Shown: one piece after another, positions 1 through 10,844 of the stretch
Layout: each line of letters begins with the position of its first letter
Numbering within the stretch: position 1 is the first letter of the stretch
From: Nephrocerus scutellatus
Lineage: Eukaryota; Arthropoda; Insecta; Diptera; Pipunculidae
Reading direction: 5' to 3'
DNA: 64,000 nt
Assembly: GCA_947095585.1 (NCBI GenBank)
Contig: OX352763.1
Location: 13,627,462 to 13,691,461 of the forward strand
The notes under the pieces: model-generated
Database searches by the model: none
The model's input: only the letters and a program-made list of their open reading frames with translations
Told to the model about the DNA's origin: nothing
Translations under genes and position numbers: made by a program

Positions 1-118
1 TAAATTGTAGGTCCCTCCCATTTGTGTCCAAAAATATACATGCGCAACACAAATGGTCGCGAGAAGCTAGGCTTGGACCGCAATCGTCTGTCGCGCCGAA
101 TATGATTATTATTATTAT
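1..118 (+). repeat. tRNA-derived SINE, 3' part cut by window edge
   Basis: The first ~118 bases match the 3' half of the SINE that is nearly complete at 5150-5371. They share the GTAGG-TCCC block, a segment reading ATATACATGC then CACAAATGGTCGCGAG, and the AAGCTAGGC-TTGGACCG block. This copy runs on through CGCGCCGAATATGATTATTA into an ATT trinucleotide tail, which the 5.15-kb copy largely lacks. The tRNA-like head would lie left of the window. SINEs encode no protein and depend on a LINE for retrotransposition. Confidence 0.75.
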
Positions 119-2183
119 CTGTTCTCACTGCAACTATATTCCAATTAATTTCCAAAAATTTTTCTTTCTGCTAAAAATTAGAAAAAAATTGATTATTCTA
201 TCACATTTTTTCTTCTCAACAAGAAAAACAAATTCGATTCCACTGAAAGATAACAAATATATTCCCTTTAGAAAAATGTTTTATCAAAAAACAACAAAAT
301 CCAAAAAATCAGCAAAAACACTCGATATTATTTCTGTGGGTATTTTTAGGACGCTTTACGATGTTTCTCATGAATCTTAAAGACCCACACCATCTTCATC
401 AATACTTTTGCCGATCTCCTTTCTGTAACCTTCAAAAAAAAACTCTATTTTATCATAAGCAGCAAGGAAATAGTTATGTTTTACTTCGTGTTTTTTCTTT
501 TGATGATGATTCGTGCAAGGATATTAAAATAATATATTTGAAGGCAGAACGCAGCCTGCGGTCGCACATACGATACATACTGTAGCCGTACACGTATCAT
601 ATACTCACGACACGCTACATTTTATTCATCCTGTTTTTTTTCTTTTCACAGTAGTCCTTAATACACGTCGAAGTATTGAAATTTGCTGAGATGTTGCGGT
701 TTTATCATTTATAAAAAAATCATATGAATACCATTTTGCCCTGTATATGAATGAATAAGCCGAACGGAGAAAGTTGATTTGTTTTCGTCTGCCAAAATAA
801 AAAAAGTTTACTGAGATAGGGGAATATTTTGTATATGCAAACGTTTTTATAGAAAAATTACAAAATTAAAGTTGTTTCTGCATTGAATTCACTCAATCCA
901 CTGAGCAATATCATTGCTTCTCCCTATATCCATTATAAACAAAAAATGTATTTTTACGTTATCATTATCAACAAACAAGAAGGTAAGAAATTTACAGGAA
1001 TTGTGAAAACTTTTTTATTTAATTTTTATAAACCAATCTCATAGTTTTTTGTTCGAGTACTGACAATGTTTCTTACAGGAAGTCGACGAATAGTGAAAAG
1101 AAAGGGTTAGTTAAAAAAATACAGTTTTCAATTTGTCAACTAAATTTCCTTGTTCTTAATGTATAATGTAGTGTAGCACCAAATCTATAACTTCGTTCTT
1201 ATATAAGAGTATAAGAAATTCTTCTTTGATGAAACTGCTGGAGAAGCACGTAGTATAGTGAGGCATCTGTCCCGGGTTTATATCAACCATGTTGACAAAT
1301 AAGGATATCACAACGCATATTTGTATGTGGCCTTTATTGTTTTATGCACGAGTATCAACGAATAAAGGATTTGCATTTCGTTAGTAAAGATTTACAAGGA
1401 AATTGGAAGGAACCAAGCAAATACAAACTGTGTTATTCTCTAACCTGCGTTGCTTTGTTTACTATTTGCATGAGAAAACGAGTAAATTTGATCAAGAATC
1501 TCCTACATTGTTCCTTTGCATATGTGACGTGTAATAATACCTTGCATAATAGATTATTTTATGAGAATATGGGAACGGGAACATTTGTAACATATTATTA
1601 ATATCGAAAATTGGGAATCTTTTTTACTCTATTACAAAAAGAGACGATATAGATGAATGCGGACTAACAATTTAATCAAGGAAAGACATAGATGTACGGA
1701 CAGACAGATAAAAGCTTTTACTGTGAAGTTTAATTTGTGTTAGTGTGTTTTTACTGGAATGGATAGCCATTTCTAAGTGTGTCTACCCGAGAAAATTAAA
1801 TAAACATAATTCGGCCACTCATTAGCTTTAAAATTGTGTCTGCAGGACAGCACTAAATGAATGGAATTTATTGCTTGGCCATGTACTTATTTTAATATCA
1901 TAAAAAATTTGTTCACCAGTTTCTATTAACGCGTAATTTGCTATTAATTAAAATATCTAATTAAACATGCGTCGTACAACAAATTTATGTTTTAATAAAA
2001 GAGGAAGACACCTTTCTTCTAAGTAAATATAACACAATTAGAACTAACATTCTTTACAAAAAACTGTAGCATTTTAGGGAAAATTTGGAAATACCATATA
2101 GATTCAGGTGATGCGGTGGATAGGGAACGGTGTCTAACAAAAATAAGAATATCACATATATTACAGCTGTCATGCAAAACATC
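119..2183. other. AT-rich spacer, no supported feature
   Basis: AT-rich DNA with short open frames of up to 118 codons, none with recognisable motifs or plausible coding character. No element ends, tandem arrays or RNA signatures were seen. Confidence 0.5.
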
Positions 2184-3028
2184 ATGTGCTCGGGGTGGGT
2201 TTTCTAGTCAGCAAAACAATGAAACCCACCGTTATCGGTTTTAAAGCAGTAAATGAACGGCTATGCACCCTTCGTGTGTGGGGCAGATTAAAAAACATAA
2301 GCCTCATAAACGTTCACGCACATACAGAGGATTCCAGATCACGAAAGACTGCATCCGCGAGTCAGATTCCAGTCAACACGACTGCCTTTCGCAAAAAAGA
2401 GACCAGAAACAACTACGGTCAAGCGATAGGACTCGCCCTTAATGCAGAGAGAGTAAGTCCTGGGGATGAGATGTCGGGCTTAGAACAAAAATGGACACGC
2501 ATTAAGAATACTGTACGACGTGTTCGATGATGAAAGTAAGCTAGCGACTGAGCGTAAGAATGTTGCGTACCGAGCAATGCAACAATCTCATAGAACGCGA
2601 GCACGCGAACAAGAATATAAAAAGCTCTGAAAAATGAAAAAACAGTTCACCGGCGAAAGAAAGCTGCCTGGGAGAAGAATCTCGTCCGTGAACTAGAACA
2701 GTACAGAGAGCGAGGACCGTACTGGGCGCGGAAGTTCTACCAAAGAGTCCGCGATATGACGCAAGATATACCGCGTTGCACATACTGCAAACACAATTTG
2801 ATCGCCGATCTCATAGGCATCTTAGAGCAATGAGAAAAGCACTTCCATGAGATGCTAAATGGCCAGTTAACTGAGGAATTGGAGGCTCCACCAATGACCG
2901 AAGACCATACAAGTTAGCAGAGCGTTAAATTGGCTCAAAAATAATAAGGCCTCGGAGTCTGATGGTATCCCAGCGGATCGGATTTAAACAGGAGGTCCCG
3001 CAACACACAAAGCAATTCATTTAAGTTT
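2184..3028 (+). mobile_element. RTE-type LINE relic: endonuclease end, linker and RT start
   Basis: Translation shows a fragment of the apurinic-like endonuclease: GVGFLVSKTMKP, then VNERLCTLRVWGR and ISLINVHA. A deletion then jumps to the inter-domain linker, which includes the KTASASQIPVNTTAF stretch shared with the piece at 10.1-10.84 kb. From about 2830 it reads into the start of the reverse transcriptase: FHEMLNGQLTEELEAPPMTE, then LKNNKASESDGIPAD. These residues match the intact frame at 59901-60500. Stops and frameshifts break the reading. Similarity stops near 3028, where another repeat begins. RTE-type elements encode endonuclease and RT in one ORF; this is a dead, doubly truncated copy. 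Confidence 0.8.
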
Positions 3029-3029
3029 A

Positions 3030-3356
3030 TGGCGGCCATGTCAAAAGCTCCACGTTTTCCGACTGAATCCAGCCTGCGGTATTTCCGGCAATTGGCCCCC
3101 GAGGTCGGCGGGCGCCCATACAATTTTTTTTAAAAATCATGTCATATAGTGCCATCAGATCGCGCCATACTTTAATGATTGTGTTCTGTGTTCGCTGGTT
3201 TGCTGTGTGCATGCATGTGTGCGTGCTTCGCATTCGCTTGTGTTTTTATTTTTCAGTTTATAGTGGAACTCAGTATACGAGTACTTTTGGTTATTAGAGA
3301 ATTTTATTATATATTAAAGAATATTACTATACACAGGCAACGCTGGGTATTTCAGC
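3030..3356 (+). repeat. Interspersed repeat, copy 1 (Helitron-like end possible)
   Basis: This matches the reverse strand of 32080-32312. Shared blocks are a GC-rich start (CGAGGTCGG, then GCCCATACAA), a T-run, TAATGA-TTGTGTTCTGT, a GCTTCG-containing stretch leading to GTGTTTTTAT, and GTGGAA-TCAGTATAC followed by TTTTGGTTATTAGAGA. Copy 1 continues to GGCAACGCTGGGTATTTCAG then CTAG. A CTAG-type terminus after a GC-rich patch recalls Helitron 3' ends, but I see no clear terminal hairpin. The class is therefore a guess; the shared repeat itself is solid. It abuts the RTE relic ending at 3028. Confidence 0.6.
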
Positions 3357-3471
3357 TAGCACCCAGCACACACACACAACTGACCACCAATACCCTTCAA
3401 GACCCACTTTGTGATACCACCGCCCCCTTCACCACATATAACACCACTATTATTATTATTATGTTTATTTT

Positions 3472-3533
3472 ATTTTTAATTTTAATAAAATTAAAAATTA
3501 ATTTAATTTTAATAATTTTAATAAAATTAAAAA
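3472..3533. repeat. AT-only palindromic repeat
   Basis: About 60 bases made only of A and T, in which TTTTAATAAAATTAAAAA occurs twice and is largely self-complementary, so it could fold back or form a cruciform. It follows an ATT microsatellite at about 3449-3461. Confidence 0.7.
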
Positions 3534-3730
3534 GGGCTTAACCCACCTTATTGCCGTGGCGCAAGTCATTCAGTGAGTTGTCCCTTGGTAAGTTTATGTA
3601 TGAAAAAATGCACGGTCTTCGAGTCAAGCCACCCACCAAGGCAACTCCCTCAACATCATTACCGCACTAACCCCCTACAACCTACAAACATCCAGCAATA
3701 TCGGATGAGCGGTCTTCGACTTATTGGTGA

Positions 3731-3770
3731 ACAGACATACAGCCATACAGACTTACAGACACACAGACAA
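3731..3770 (+). repeat. Imperfect CAGACA/TACAGAC simple repeat
   Basis: Repeated ACAGAC with variants, followed by AAAGTTTCATTCTTATATAT. This type of simple repeat plus AT tail often marks the end of an interspersed element in insects, but no matching second copy was found in this window. Confidence 0.5.
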
Positions 3771-3789
3771 AGTTTCATTCTTATATATT

Positions 3790-5149
3790 AAGATATAACG
3801 AATCTACAGGTGCAATACCTAAAAGAAATGGGAATATCTCTAAAGTGGGAGGTTGTACAAATTTGGTTAATATCTTGAATAACGCAGAATTAAATTAAAA
3901 TTTAAACAAATATTGCTTATATAACACATAAACAATTTATTCTGCGTTTAGCCCTAAAATCCTGCAAAATTTAAATTTTACTCGTATGTGAATTAGTTAC
4001 TACTTTTGCACAAATTTCCTAGACTATTACAAGTTACAACCAACAATAAGGAATTTAGCGGAAAATTTATTTGCATTTGCAAAGTATATTGCATTTAGTC
4101 CAGTAATCTTATCTATTCCTGTTTCTTCTTTCGCGTCACTTTGGTGCAATATGTATTTTCAATACATCATATTTTAAATAACGAATTCTAACTTTGCTTA
4201 AGTTGCTTCAAATCAGAAATGTAACCGAGTAGAACCACCAACCAGTAGGAGATGGTATTGCAAGTGCCGCATAAATTGCCTGATTTGATTATCGTTTGAT
4301 ATCCGTCGGACTTCGTCTCTCTTTTGGCATCAACTACTGAAATTGCATTTCGCTTAACTGTGGCTGTGGGGCATTCTTTGTTGGGTTGTTGTGTTTTCAT
4401 TTCAATTGATTTCTTCGTAGCCGAATAACTGAATACTCATGCATGCGAGCACTAGCTGTCCAAAGTCATCCGCTGATGAAGAGTCTGGTAATTCATACAT
4501 ACTCTTATATATATGTATGAGCGAGCGATAGGCAACAAACAAACTGCGAAACAAGCTGAAAAACTGCACACATATCCCTTAGTTTGCGCTGGAGTAAATA
4601 TGCCTGCAGGCTACAAACTACATCAGCAAGAAGTTCTAATGGCCAAGAGGGCAAAAGGAATGCAGAACGGCTTTTTTTTTTCTCTCCATCAGCAACAACA
4701 CAAAAGTCGATAAATTGAAATTACAATTGTTTGAGGTTATTCGTCGTTATTGCCTTTGTACATGTACTCGTACACGTAGTTTCCGTTTATTGTTCCTTTT
4801 GGAAAATTCAATTGCGGTGTACGACTAGACTCAGCCTTAAGTCCATTTACTATCAGTCGGACAAAGGCATCGTTGTGTTAGTTTGTTGTTGAATTTTCGA
4901 CTTGCCATCGTAGAGAAGATGCAATCTTACCACAAATAATGCTAAAAAAAGGTTGGGGCTTCTTGTCGAACTTTAAAGTTTAGTCAATCTTAAAATATAT
5001 ATCAATGAACAAGCTTTGTTCCGATAGAGCATAACATTTTATATATGTAAATTTCAAACTGTTTAGTTGGCGCCAACGCGGTATTTAAAACCGTCTTTCC
5101 AGATGATTAGATTTAAATTGAATTGTGCTAAAGTAATCTTCGTTATGTG
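3790..5149. other. AT-rich spacer
   Basis: No coding, RNA or repeat feature supported. A short palindrome TTGGCGCCAA lies at about 5067-5076 without other LTR or primer-binding context. Confidence 0.5.
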
Positions 5150-5371
5150 TGCCGTGGCTTAGTGGATAAGTGCATGGCTTCTGAGCAGGAGGTTCGTGGT
5201 TCGAATCGCAGTAACACCAAAATTATTTTTCACGATGTTCCACCTCTAGCGAATGTCTGACAATACGGATACGGCATTTAATTGTAGGACCCTTCCATTT
5301 GTGTGCAAAAATATACATGCACAACACAAATGGTCGCGAGAAGCTAGGCCTTGGACCGAATATTATTTTAG
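5150..5371 (+). repeat. tRNA-derived SINE, most complete copy
   Basis: The head is tRNA-like with polymerase III internal promoter elements. The A box TGGCTTAGTGG is at 5155-5165 and fits TRGYNNARNNG. The B box GGTTCGAATCG is at 5198-5208 and differs from consensus only at the last base. The body follows with CAGTAACACCAAAA and a CACGATGTTCCACCTC block, then the tail shared with 1-118 and 27190-27392. Compared with the 27-kb copy it lacks about 60-70 internal bases. The short AT-rich 3' end is ATATTATTTTA. Transcription would be by RNA polymerase III. The source tRNA cannot be named, because the anticodon arm is a short self-complementary stem without a normal loop. Confidence 0.85.
5155..5208 (+). 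promoter_or_regulatory. Polymerase III internal promoter (A and B boxes) of the SINE
   Basis: TGGCTTAGTGG (5155-5165) and GGTTCGAATCG (5198-5208) are spaced as in tRNA genes. The reverse-strand copy at 8268-8400 has TGGCTCAGTGG and a perfect GGTTCGAATCC, supporting the assignment. Confidence 0.8.
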
Positions 5372-5454
5372 CTTTCGTTATAGAATTAAAATATATGCAA
5401 TAATATCTAGAAATAAAATGTAAACCCGAATTTCAAAGTTAACATAGTTATTAT

Positions 5455-5850
5455 ATATTCTTACGAAATGGAAATTACGAAATTATTAATTCACGACTTA
5501 TAACTTTTATTAACAAAAAGCAAAAAGAGCAAAAGCTCACACATTACACTGGTGATTACTTATTATGCACACAAAATATTTATATTTAACTATTATTCGT
5601 TTAGGTGGTAGCTCTTTCTTATTTTCAGGTACTTTTAACTTGTCTGGTTGAATTCCAAATAACGTATTTGCTCTGTAGTAGAGATTCGTGGTATTTAGAC
5701 CCATTCAATTATGCAAAGAATAATCTAGCAAAGACGTAGAACATTCTGATTAATTCCCTTTTATAAAACTCACCATATAGCAAGTACATACGAGTCTATT
5801 TATATGCTGAAAGTTCTAAAAGTAACTTTTATATACAGTGTGTATACCCT
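5455..5850 (+). repeat. Diverged LTR relic related to the solo LTR at 34649-35131
   Basis: This aligns, in opposite orientation, with the solo LTR near 35 kb. The best block is ACTGGTGATTACTTATTATG followed by CACACAAAA, then GGTAGCTCT and a TTCCAAATAA stretch. The left end reads CTTACGAAATGG, close to the TGTTACGAAAT terminus of the other copy. The right end is too worn to place; 5850 is approximate. No internal retrotransposon sequence adjoins it. Confidence 0.55.
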
Positions 5851-7424
5851 TATAATGCTTCGCTATATGCTTGACACAGTGTTAAGAAAAAGTAGGACGA
5901 AATAGGAGATGTCTATGAGCATGTGCTTGGAAATCTTGTGGATTGCAGCGATGTGGAAAAACAGAGCATTTCACATATGTGCTGTAGGACTGATGAACGT
6001 ATCTCTCAACTTAACTGTACGTCCGAAGATGGGCTTGAGGATAAACTGGTAAGCATTTACAGCGCAACGAGTTCCTGCGGTTTCCTAAGATGCTCTTGAG
6101 GGTATACAGATGAGCGTTTGAAGCTCCACGAGTATAGCAGTTTTTTGGTACAGATGTTAAATGCAACAGGCTATTTACACTAAGTCCCCTCTTGCTAAAC
6201 TAGCGATAAAATACCGGCAAGCAGTAAACATGCCTGCGATTACCAGTCGAATATTTCCCAATACAACTAGAAAACTAAACTTACGAAATATTAATGTCGC
6301 TGATTAAAATATTGATTCAAAAAGCCTTAAATGATAATTTTCTAAAAAATATCGCTTCACTTCATTTTCTTTAAAAGGGTTCCCAAGTAGCCCATAAAAA
6401 CTAATGGGTACATGTACACTTAAAAGTATATGCATAAGCATCACTTTCGATTAGAGTCTCAAAAGCGAAACAATTTCCAACATTGATTTTTCACCATGCG
6501 CTTCACACAATTGTCCATGTGGTCGCACCTTTTGTCGTTCATTTTTCAAATCATTCATCATACAGGCAGATAAAAAGATGATCATCTCAAGTGAATAACA
6601 CACAACATGAGGCAGGAAAACGGAAACTTATCCTGGCTACCCTTGATGCTACTCTAGAGACAGTGCGCGCAATATTCATTTCAGTGAACCTCTGTAACGA
6701 AGAAAATTCGTTTTGCGCGTTGGCAGATGATGACGTTCACAAGCCACTTAGTTGCAGTTGTGCTTTTCTGTGCCAGAATCTTATCACCTGAATCCGACGA
6801 TAAACGCCAGGATAGCAAATTGGGAAACGAGTATTGTTATATTTAATCCCAGAGGAATGCAACAGCAGGCCTAGGAGCGGGATAAAGAAGTTATTTTGAA
6901 AGCAATGAATGCTCTCGCGGTCTGTATCTATTGTGGTGTTTAGAGATGTTATTTGCCTCTTCATAGCCTGCATTCTGTGTGTGGTTGGCCATTTCGAATA
7001 TTTTCTTGCAAAATACTCGTAAATTTTCATTAAAATGGTAACTTGGTACAAATACTAGAAAAAGATCTGGACACATCTGGTGAGTCTCCTTAAACTTTGC
7101 GGTTTTCAAGGATAATTGAAACAGAAGTTGCAATTATTGTAAATAAAACTTGATTGAAGTTATTGAAGCATCTATTTGCAAATAACACTGCAGCATACTT
7201 AAGGAAGCAATATTTAATATAGAAAAAGTTTCAAAAAAGTCTTTATCCGCAGCGGTAAACTCTATGGTACGGGTCATCATCAAATCTCTGGAGCTATTAT
7301 CCACAGAATGTAACCCTAATCGTGTGAAACGTGGTAAATAAAGGACCTCAAACAAGACAGAATAAATCACTTTTCCACGCATTCCACGCAACAAATGCGA
7401 CTCGCTACATGAGTAATGTTCGGA
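5851..7424. other. Spacer without supported feature
   Basis: Several open frames of 60-105 codons on both strands overlap one another and show no motif. Nothing recognised. Confidence 0.45.
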
Positions 7425-8264
7425 ATCTCAAAAATGCCCTACGAGACTAAGACTAAGTGCAACCTCCCAGTAGACTAAGAATGAAATCGAACACTCTTCT
7501 ATTCTGAGTTTATTTAGGGTTCCACTAGGAAATAAAGAGTACACCATTCCGCAACTAGAGTTCAGCAATTACTTCCAAGTCACCATCGTATCCAGATCAT
7601 TCTTGGAAGAAGGTGCCCTCCTGGAAGATGAATTGATCCACTTTTACACCTGATAATAGGGTACGCGGAGGTGTTTTCTCAAAAATTCTAAATATTAATC
7701 TCCCTTTTTGTCTTCCCAATCACTGCAGTGTTTTCCAAGCAGACATTATGGCGATAAAAGAAGTTCTGTCTTGGCTGAAGAGAAAAGTTATATCTGCTAA
7801 GGATATCCGCATCTTCTCGGATAGCCAAGCTGCTCTCAAATGCCTAGAATCAGTCTCTACGAACTCTATTATAGCTCTAGACTGCCGATCATATCTTAAG
7901 GAGATGGCGGAGCAGTTCACCATTCACCTGTGCTGGGTGCCGTGGCATAGGGACATTCTGGGGAACAGTAGGGCTGTTGAATTCGCCAAAAATTTAACTA
8001 CACTGCCCCTTTTACCTGAAAATGGTTCTTTAGGTATACCTATCGCTACATGCAAACTTATGCTAAGGCAGGAATCGTTGAGAAAACTAGCCTTAGGTAG
8101 TCAAACGAAACAACTTGCGTAGCGACAATACAGTTCAGGCTTAGGCTGGATCCGAAGCGCTTGATCTCTCTAGGCAAATTGCACATAGGTGCCACAATAG
8201 GTGTCAATATTGGGCACTGTCCCATAGTCAAGCATGCAGCAAAGCTTTGTGTATTTTTCAATAT
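7425..8264 (+). mobile_element. LOA-like LINE relic: RNase H domain and C-terminal start
   Basis: The frame at 7748-8122 reads as the central and C-terminal part of a LINE RNase H domain: FSDSQAALKCLESV (the conserved DSQAAL block), then WVPWHRDILGNSRAVEFAK, matching the usual WVPGHxGxxGNExADxLAK. The DSQ aspartate is present. The last motif is damaged, with RAVEFAK in place of an acidic residue. Upstream, 7425-7740 matches nucleotide for nucleotide with 23200-23510 but carries stops. Downstream it enters the HIGATIG-NIGHCPI-like C-terminal segment and is cut at the SINE at 8268. RNase H would remove RNA from the RNA:DNA hybrid during retrotransposition. Dead copy. Confidence 0.85.
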
Positions 8265-8267
8265 TTT

Positions 8268-8400
8268 GAGAAGCTTTCCGTGACAAGTAGTTATTCGCGA
8301 GAGGTGGGACACCGTGAAAAATACTTTTGGTGTTACTGGGATTCGAACCACGAACCTCCTGCTCAGGAGCCATGCACTTATCCACTGAGCCACGAATTTT
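8268..8400 (-). repeat. tRNA-derived SINE, head and body, 3' truncated
   Basis: On the minus strand the head begins near 8396 with CGTGGCTCAGTGGATAAGTG. The perfect B box GGTTCGAATCC follows, then CAGTAACACCAAAAGTATTT and a TTTCACGGTGTCCCACCTC block, stopping at ACGGAAAGCTTCTC. This copy preserves the tRNA-like region best. It directly abuts the LOA-like LINE relic at 8264, so either the SINE inserted there or a deletion joined them. Confidence 0.85.
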
Positions 8401-8403
8401 GAT

Positions 8404-9814
8404 ATACCAAATATTTTTTTAACGAATTATTCGTTTCATTCTGAAACAAAAAAAATGTGCACATACTTCGTAAGGTACAAGTAGTTTAAAAGCTTAAATA
8501 TGAAATTATAAAATATTTCACAGTGGATTTTCCATATCCATATCCTTGCCATAGTTATGTACGGATGTAATAAGTATGTAAGTAGAGACATTTCACTTAA
8601 CCTCCTTTGGATCATCATTATTATCATTCTGACTTCGTCAGATCATCAGTAATCTCTCTTTGCCCTGAACTACAGAGCAAAACAAAACGAAAACATGCTT
8701 AACGCTTCTCAAGACACAATTTATTTCCACCAATATTAAGTGCTGAAGATGTCGCAGATTGTCAAGGACTTCTTCGTTGTGCGCGTAAATTGACTGAAGT
8801 GGATGAATGAGTGGTGTTGGATCGTGGAGGATAAAAATGAAGATAACAACAACAAGAACATATTTTCCCACTGCACCAGCACCACCGGCAACAATAACGA
8901 ACATATAGTTAACCAACAGCATGGAACAAGGGATATTTTGGGAACGTGACTCCAATGCACAGACAGGGCAAAGGAGAGTCAAACATAAACCGTTTAAACA
9001 AATTTGCTAGAAAATGATTCATAAATGATTTTCTTTAAGAGGACTTGGGTATATTTCATTCTTAATTTTTATTTATTAATTTGTTTTCCACTGTTTTTTG
9101 GGCACAAATTCATATAAAATGTATTATTTAATTACGAGTAAACATTATAAGATTCATATACAGTATGCAATTTTTTGACCAAATCCGTCGAGTGTCCTTG
9201 ATATATCAAAATATCGTATGTTAACAATGTCCATCTACAATTGAAATCCTTTAAAATTGTCTAAATCAAGCTCTCATCCACTTATTGTCTAAAATTTATC
9301 AACCAACCTACAAGAACACATTTTAGAGGATGTGTCCATGGACTGACAATTATACTTGAATGCTTAACCAGGACATAAGGGCACTCATCACCGTCATCGT
9401 CGCACATGTACAGGTAGAAATTTATTTGATGCGCTGGACAATGTATGGAGCTATGACAAATGTCAAAAACATGAGTTCAGGTTGTGTTTTAATGTACTTG
9501 ACTAAAGGATTTTGGAATTTGGTAAATGTCAATCTAGATGCGGTTGTGATGATTAAGTGCAGGCGGAAGAGTGCAACGCTACCACCGTTCACCGTTCGGT
9601 TCACCAATGAGTATCTTGTCAGTTATTGTACATCCTGTTGAGTTCAAGTACGTCCATTTAAAATGGTAGCAGGTAGACCTCTGCTATAGGTACGTGATTC
9701 TAAAAATCTCAAAAGCCAACATTAGAAGTGAGAACAAAGACAAATAAATAGTAATTTTAAAACAGTTACTAATGGAAAAATTGGTAGACTTTTACTCAGG
9801 AACTGAAACCTCTT
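8404..9814. other. AT-rich spacer
   Basis: Open frames of 93 codons (9360-9641, plus) and 114 codons (8638-8982, minus) were examined and show no recognisable domain. Nothing else seen. Confidence 0.45.
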
Positions 9815-10090
9815 TATAATTTGAAGCGCCGAAACTTCTCCGATTGGGCAACAATAAGAAAAAAATTCTGAATTTCATCGAAAAATCATCTTCATCATTT
9901 TTGGTTTAAGTGACATGCCAAAGCAAAATATCCGTTATTGGACAGGACCAAGCCCACATGTGATTCAAGAGGCTTAATGGATACAGACACTAGCTATCGT
10001 GCCATGTTGGAAAACTATTTTTGGCCTGAATTGGATCGGCGTACCAATAAGCCAACGACATTAGAGGAGCTCAGGGACAATATCTAGTGC
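9815..10090 (+). pseudogene. Tc1/mariner-superfamily transposase relic
   Basis: Fragments in order match the DDE transposase family: KRRNFSDWA (about 9823-9849), a frame shift, PKQNIRYW then SPHVIQEA ending in a stop (about 9915-9976), another shift, then YRAMLENYFWPELD and NKPTTLEELRDNI (about 9994-10083). In intact relatives the YRAML region is followed by the second catalytic Asp (QQDGA) and then the third catalytic residue. Here these are deleted, so the YRAML and NKPTTLEEL segments are almost fused. The relic ends at the edge of the RTE fragment at 10092. It cannot encode an active transposase. Confidence 0.75.
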
Positions 10091-10091
10091 G

Positions 10092-10840
10092 AAATTTCGA
10101 GCCGATGTCATCCAGCTTGGCATCCCTAAAGATAGAGATAGTTGAAGGAAGGATTGCACTATTGAATTAAGGGACCAATGTTGGAACTTCAACTTGCAGA
10201 CGTGTCCACCATGTACTTTGTTTTGCTCTCATTTATGTGCAGCTCCAGATTTCGTGCCGCGCGCTCGATCAGAATGAAAGATTCGGGTTTTTTTTTCCAA
10301 CGATATCAATATCGTCTGCGTAAGACAGTACCTGAATGGATTGTTACGCTCGCCGGTATATTGAAATCTCGGATCACTTTCTCCAACGCCAGGTTGAAGA
10401 GGATGCAGGTCAGTCCATCCCCTTGTGGGATCCCGTTATACATTTGTGGATATGCCTGGGATGAAGCCATGGGGCTATACTATCTTGAAAGATAGAGATG
10501 AGTGGAGCCTCCCATTCCTCAGTTAGTTGGCCATTTAACAACTCATGAAAGTGTTCTTCCCATCGCTCTAAGATGCCTTTGCATTCTGCTCTCTTCGTGG
10601 CGAAGGGCCGCCGTGTTGACTCGAATCTGAATTGCGGATGCAGTCTTTCGTGATAATGCAATCCACGCATTGAGCACCACACCAACAAGATAGCGGTCCG
10701 AATCGACGTTTGCACCTCGGTACGTTCGTACCGTCATAAAATTCGGGTTGTGGTGGCGGTCTATCAATACGTGGTCTACTGGTTGCGAGTGGCTTCATCA
10801 GGAGGAGTCCAGGTGGCTTTGTGGATAGCACCGCATCTAA
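10092..10840 (-). mobile_element. RTE-type LINE relic with internal deletion
   Basis: Read on the minus strand from 10840: the C-terminal endonuclease segment (IDRHHNPNFMTVRTYRGANV, then DSDRYLVG in place of the usual DSDHxLV), the linker (KTASAIQIRVNTAAL), and the RT start (WEEHFHELLNGQLTEEWEAP). A jump follows to the RT palm, with a YADDI-type motif decoded near 10300-10340, then the sequence after the palm and finally a scrap of the 3' untranslated region (10092-10130). The middle of the RT and most of the thumb are missing. It abuts the mariner relic at 10090. Confidence 0.85.
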
Positions 10841-10844
10841 TGAA

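Noticed and set aside
5060..5080. Retroviral-type primer-binding site at TTGGCGCCAACG
   Set aside because: No LTR end lies immediately to its left and no gag-pol follows. The short palindrome alone is not evidence.
5930..6150. Old RTE fragment around GGGCTTGAGGATAAACTGG
   Set aside because: Only a few short words resemble the RTE copies and they are not co-linear.
8058..8393. 111-codon and 71-codon minus-strand frames
   Set aside because: They run antisense through the LINE RNase H tail and the SINE and have no independent support.
8328..8396. A functional tRNA gene on the minus strand
   Set aside because: The A and B boxes are perfect, but no normal anticodon loop or acceptor-stem pairing can be made, and the sequence continues into a body shared with three other loci. 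It is the head of a SINE.
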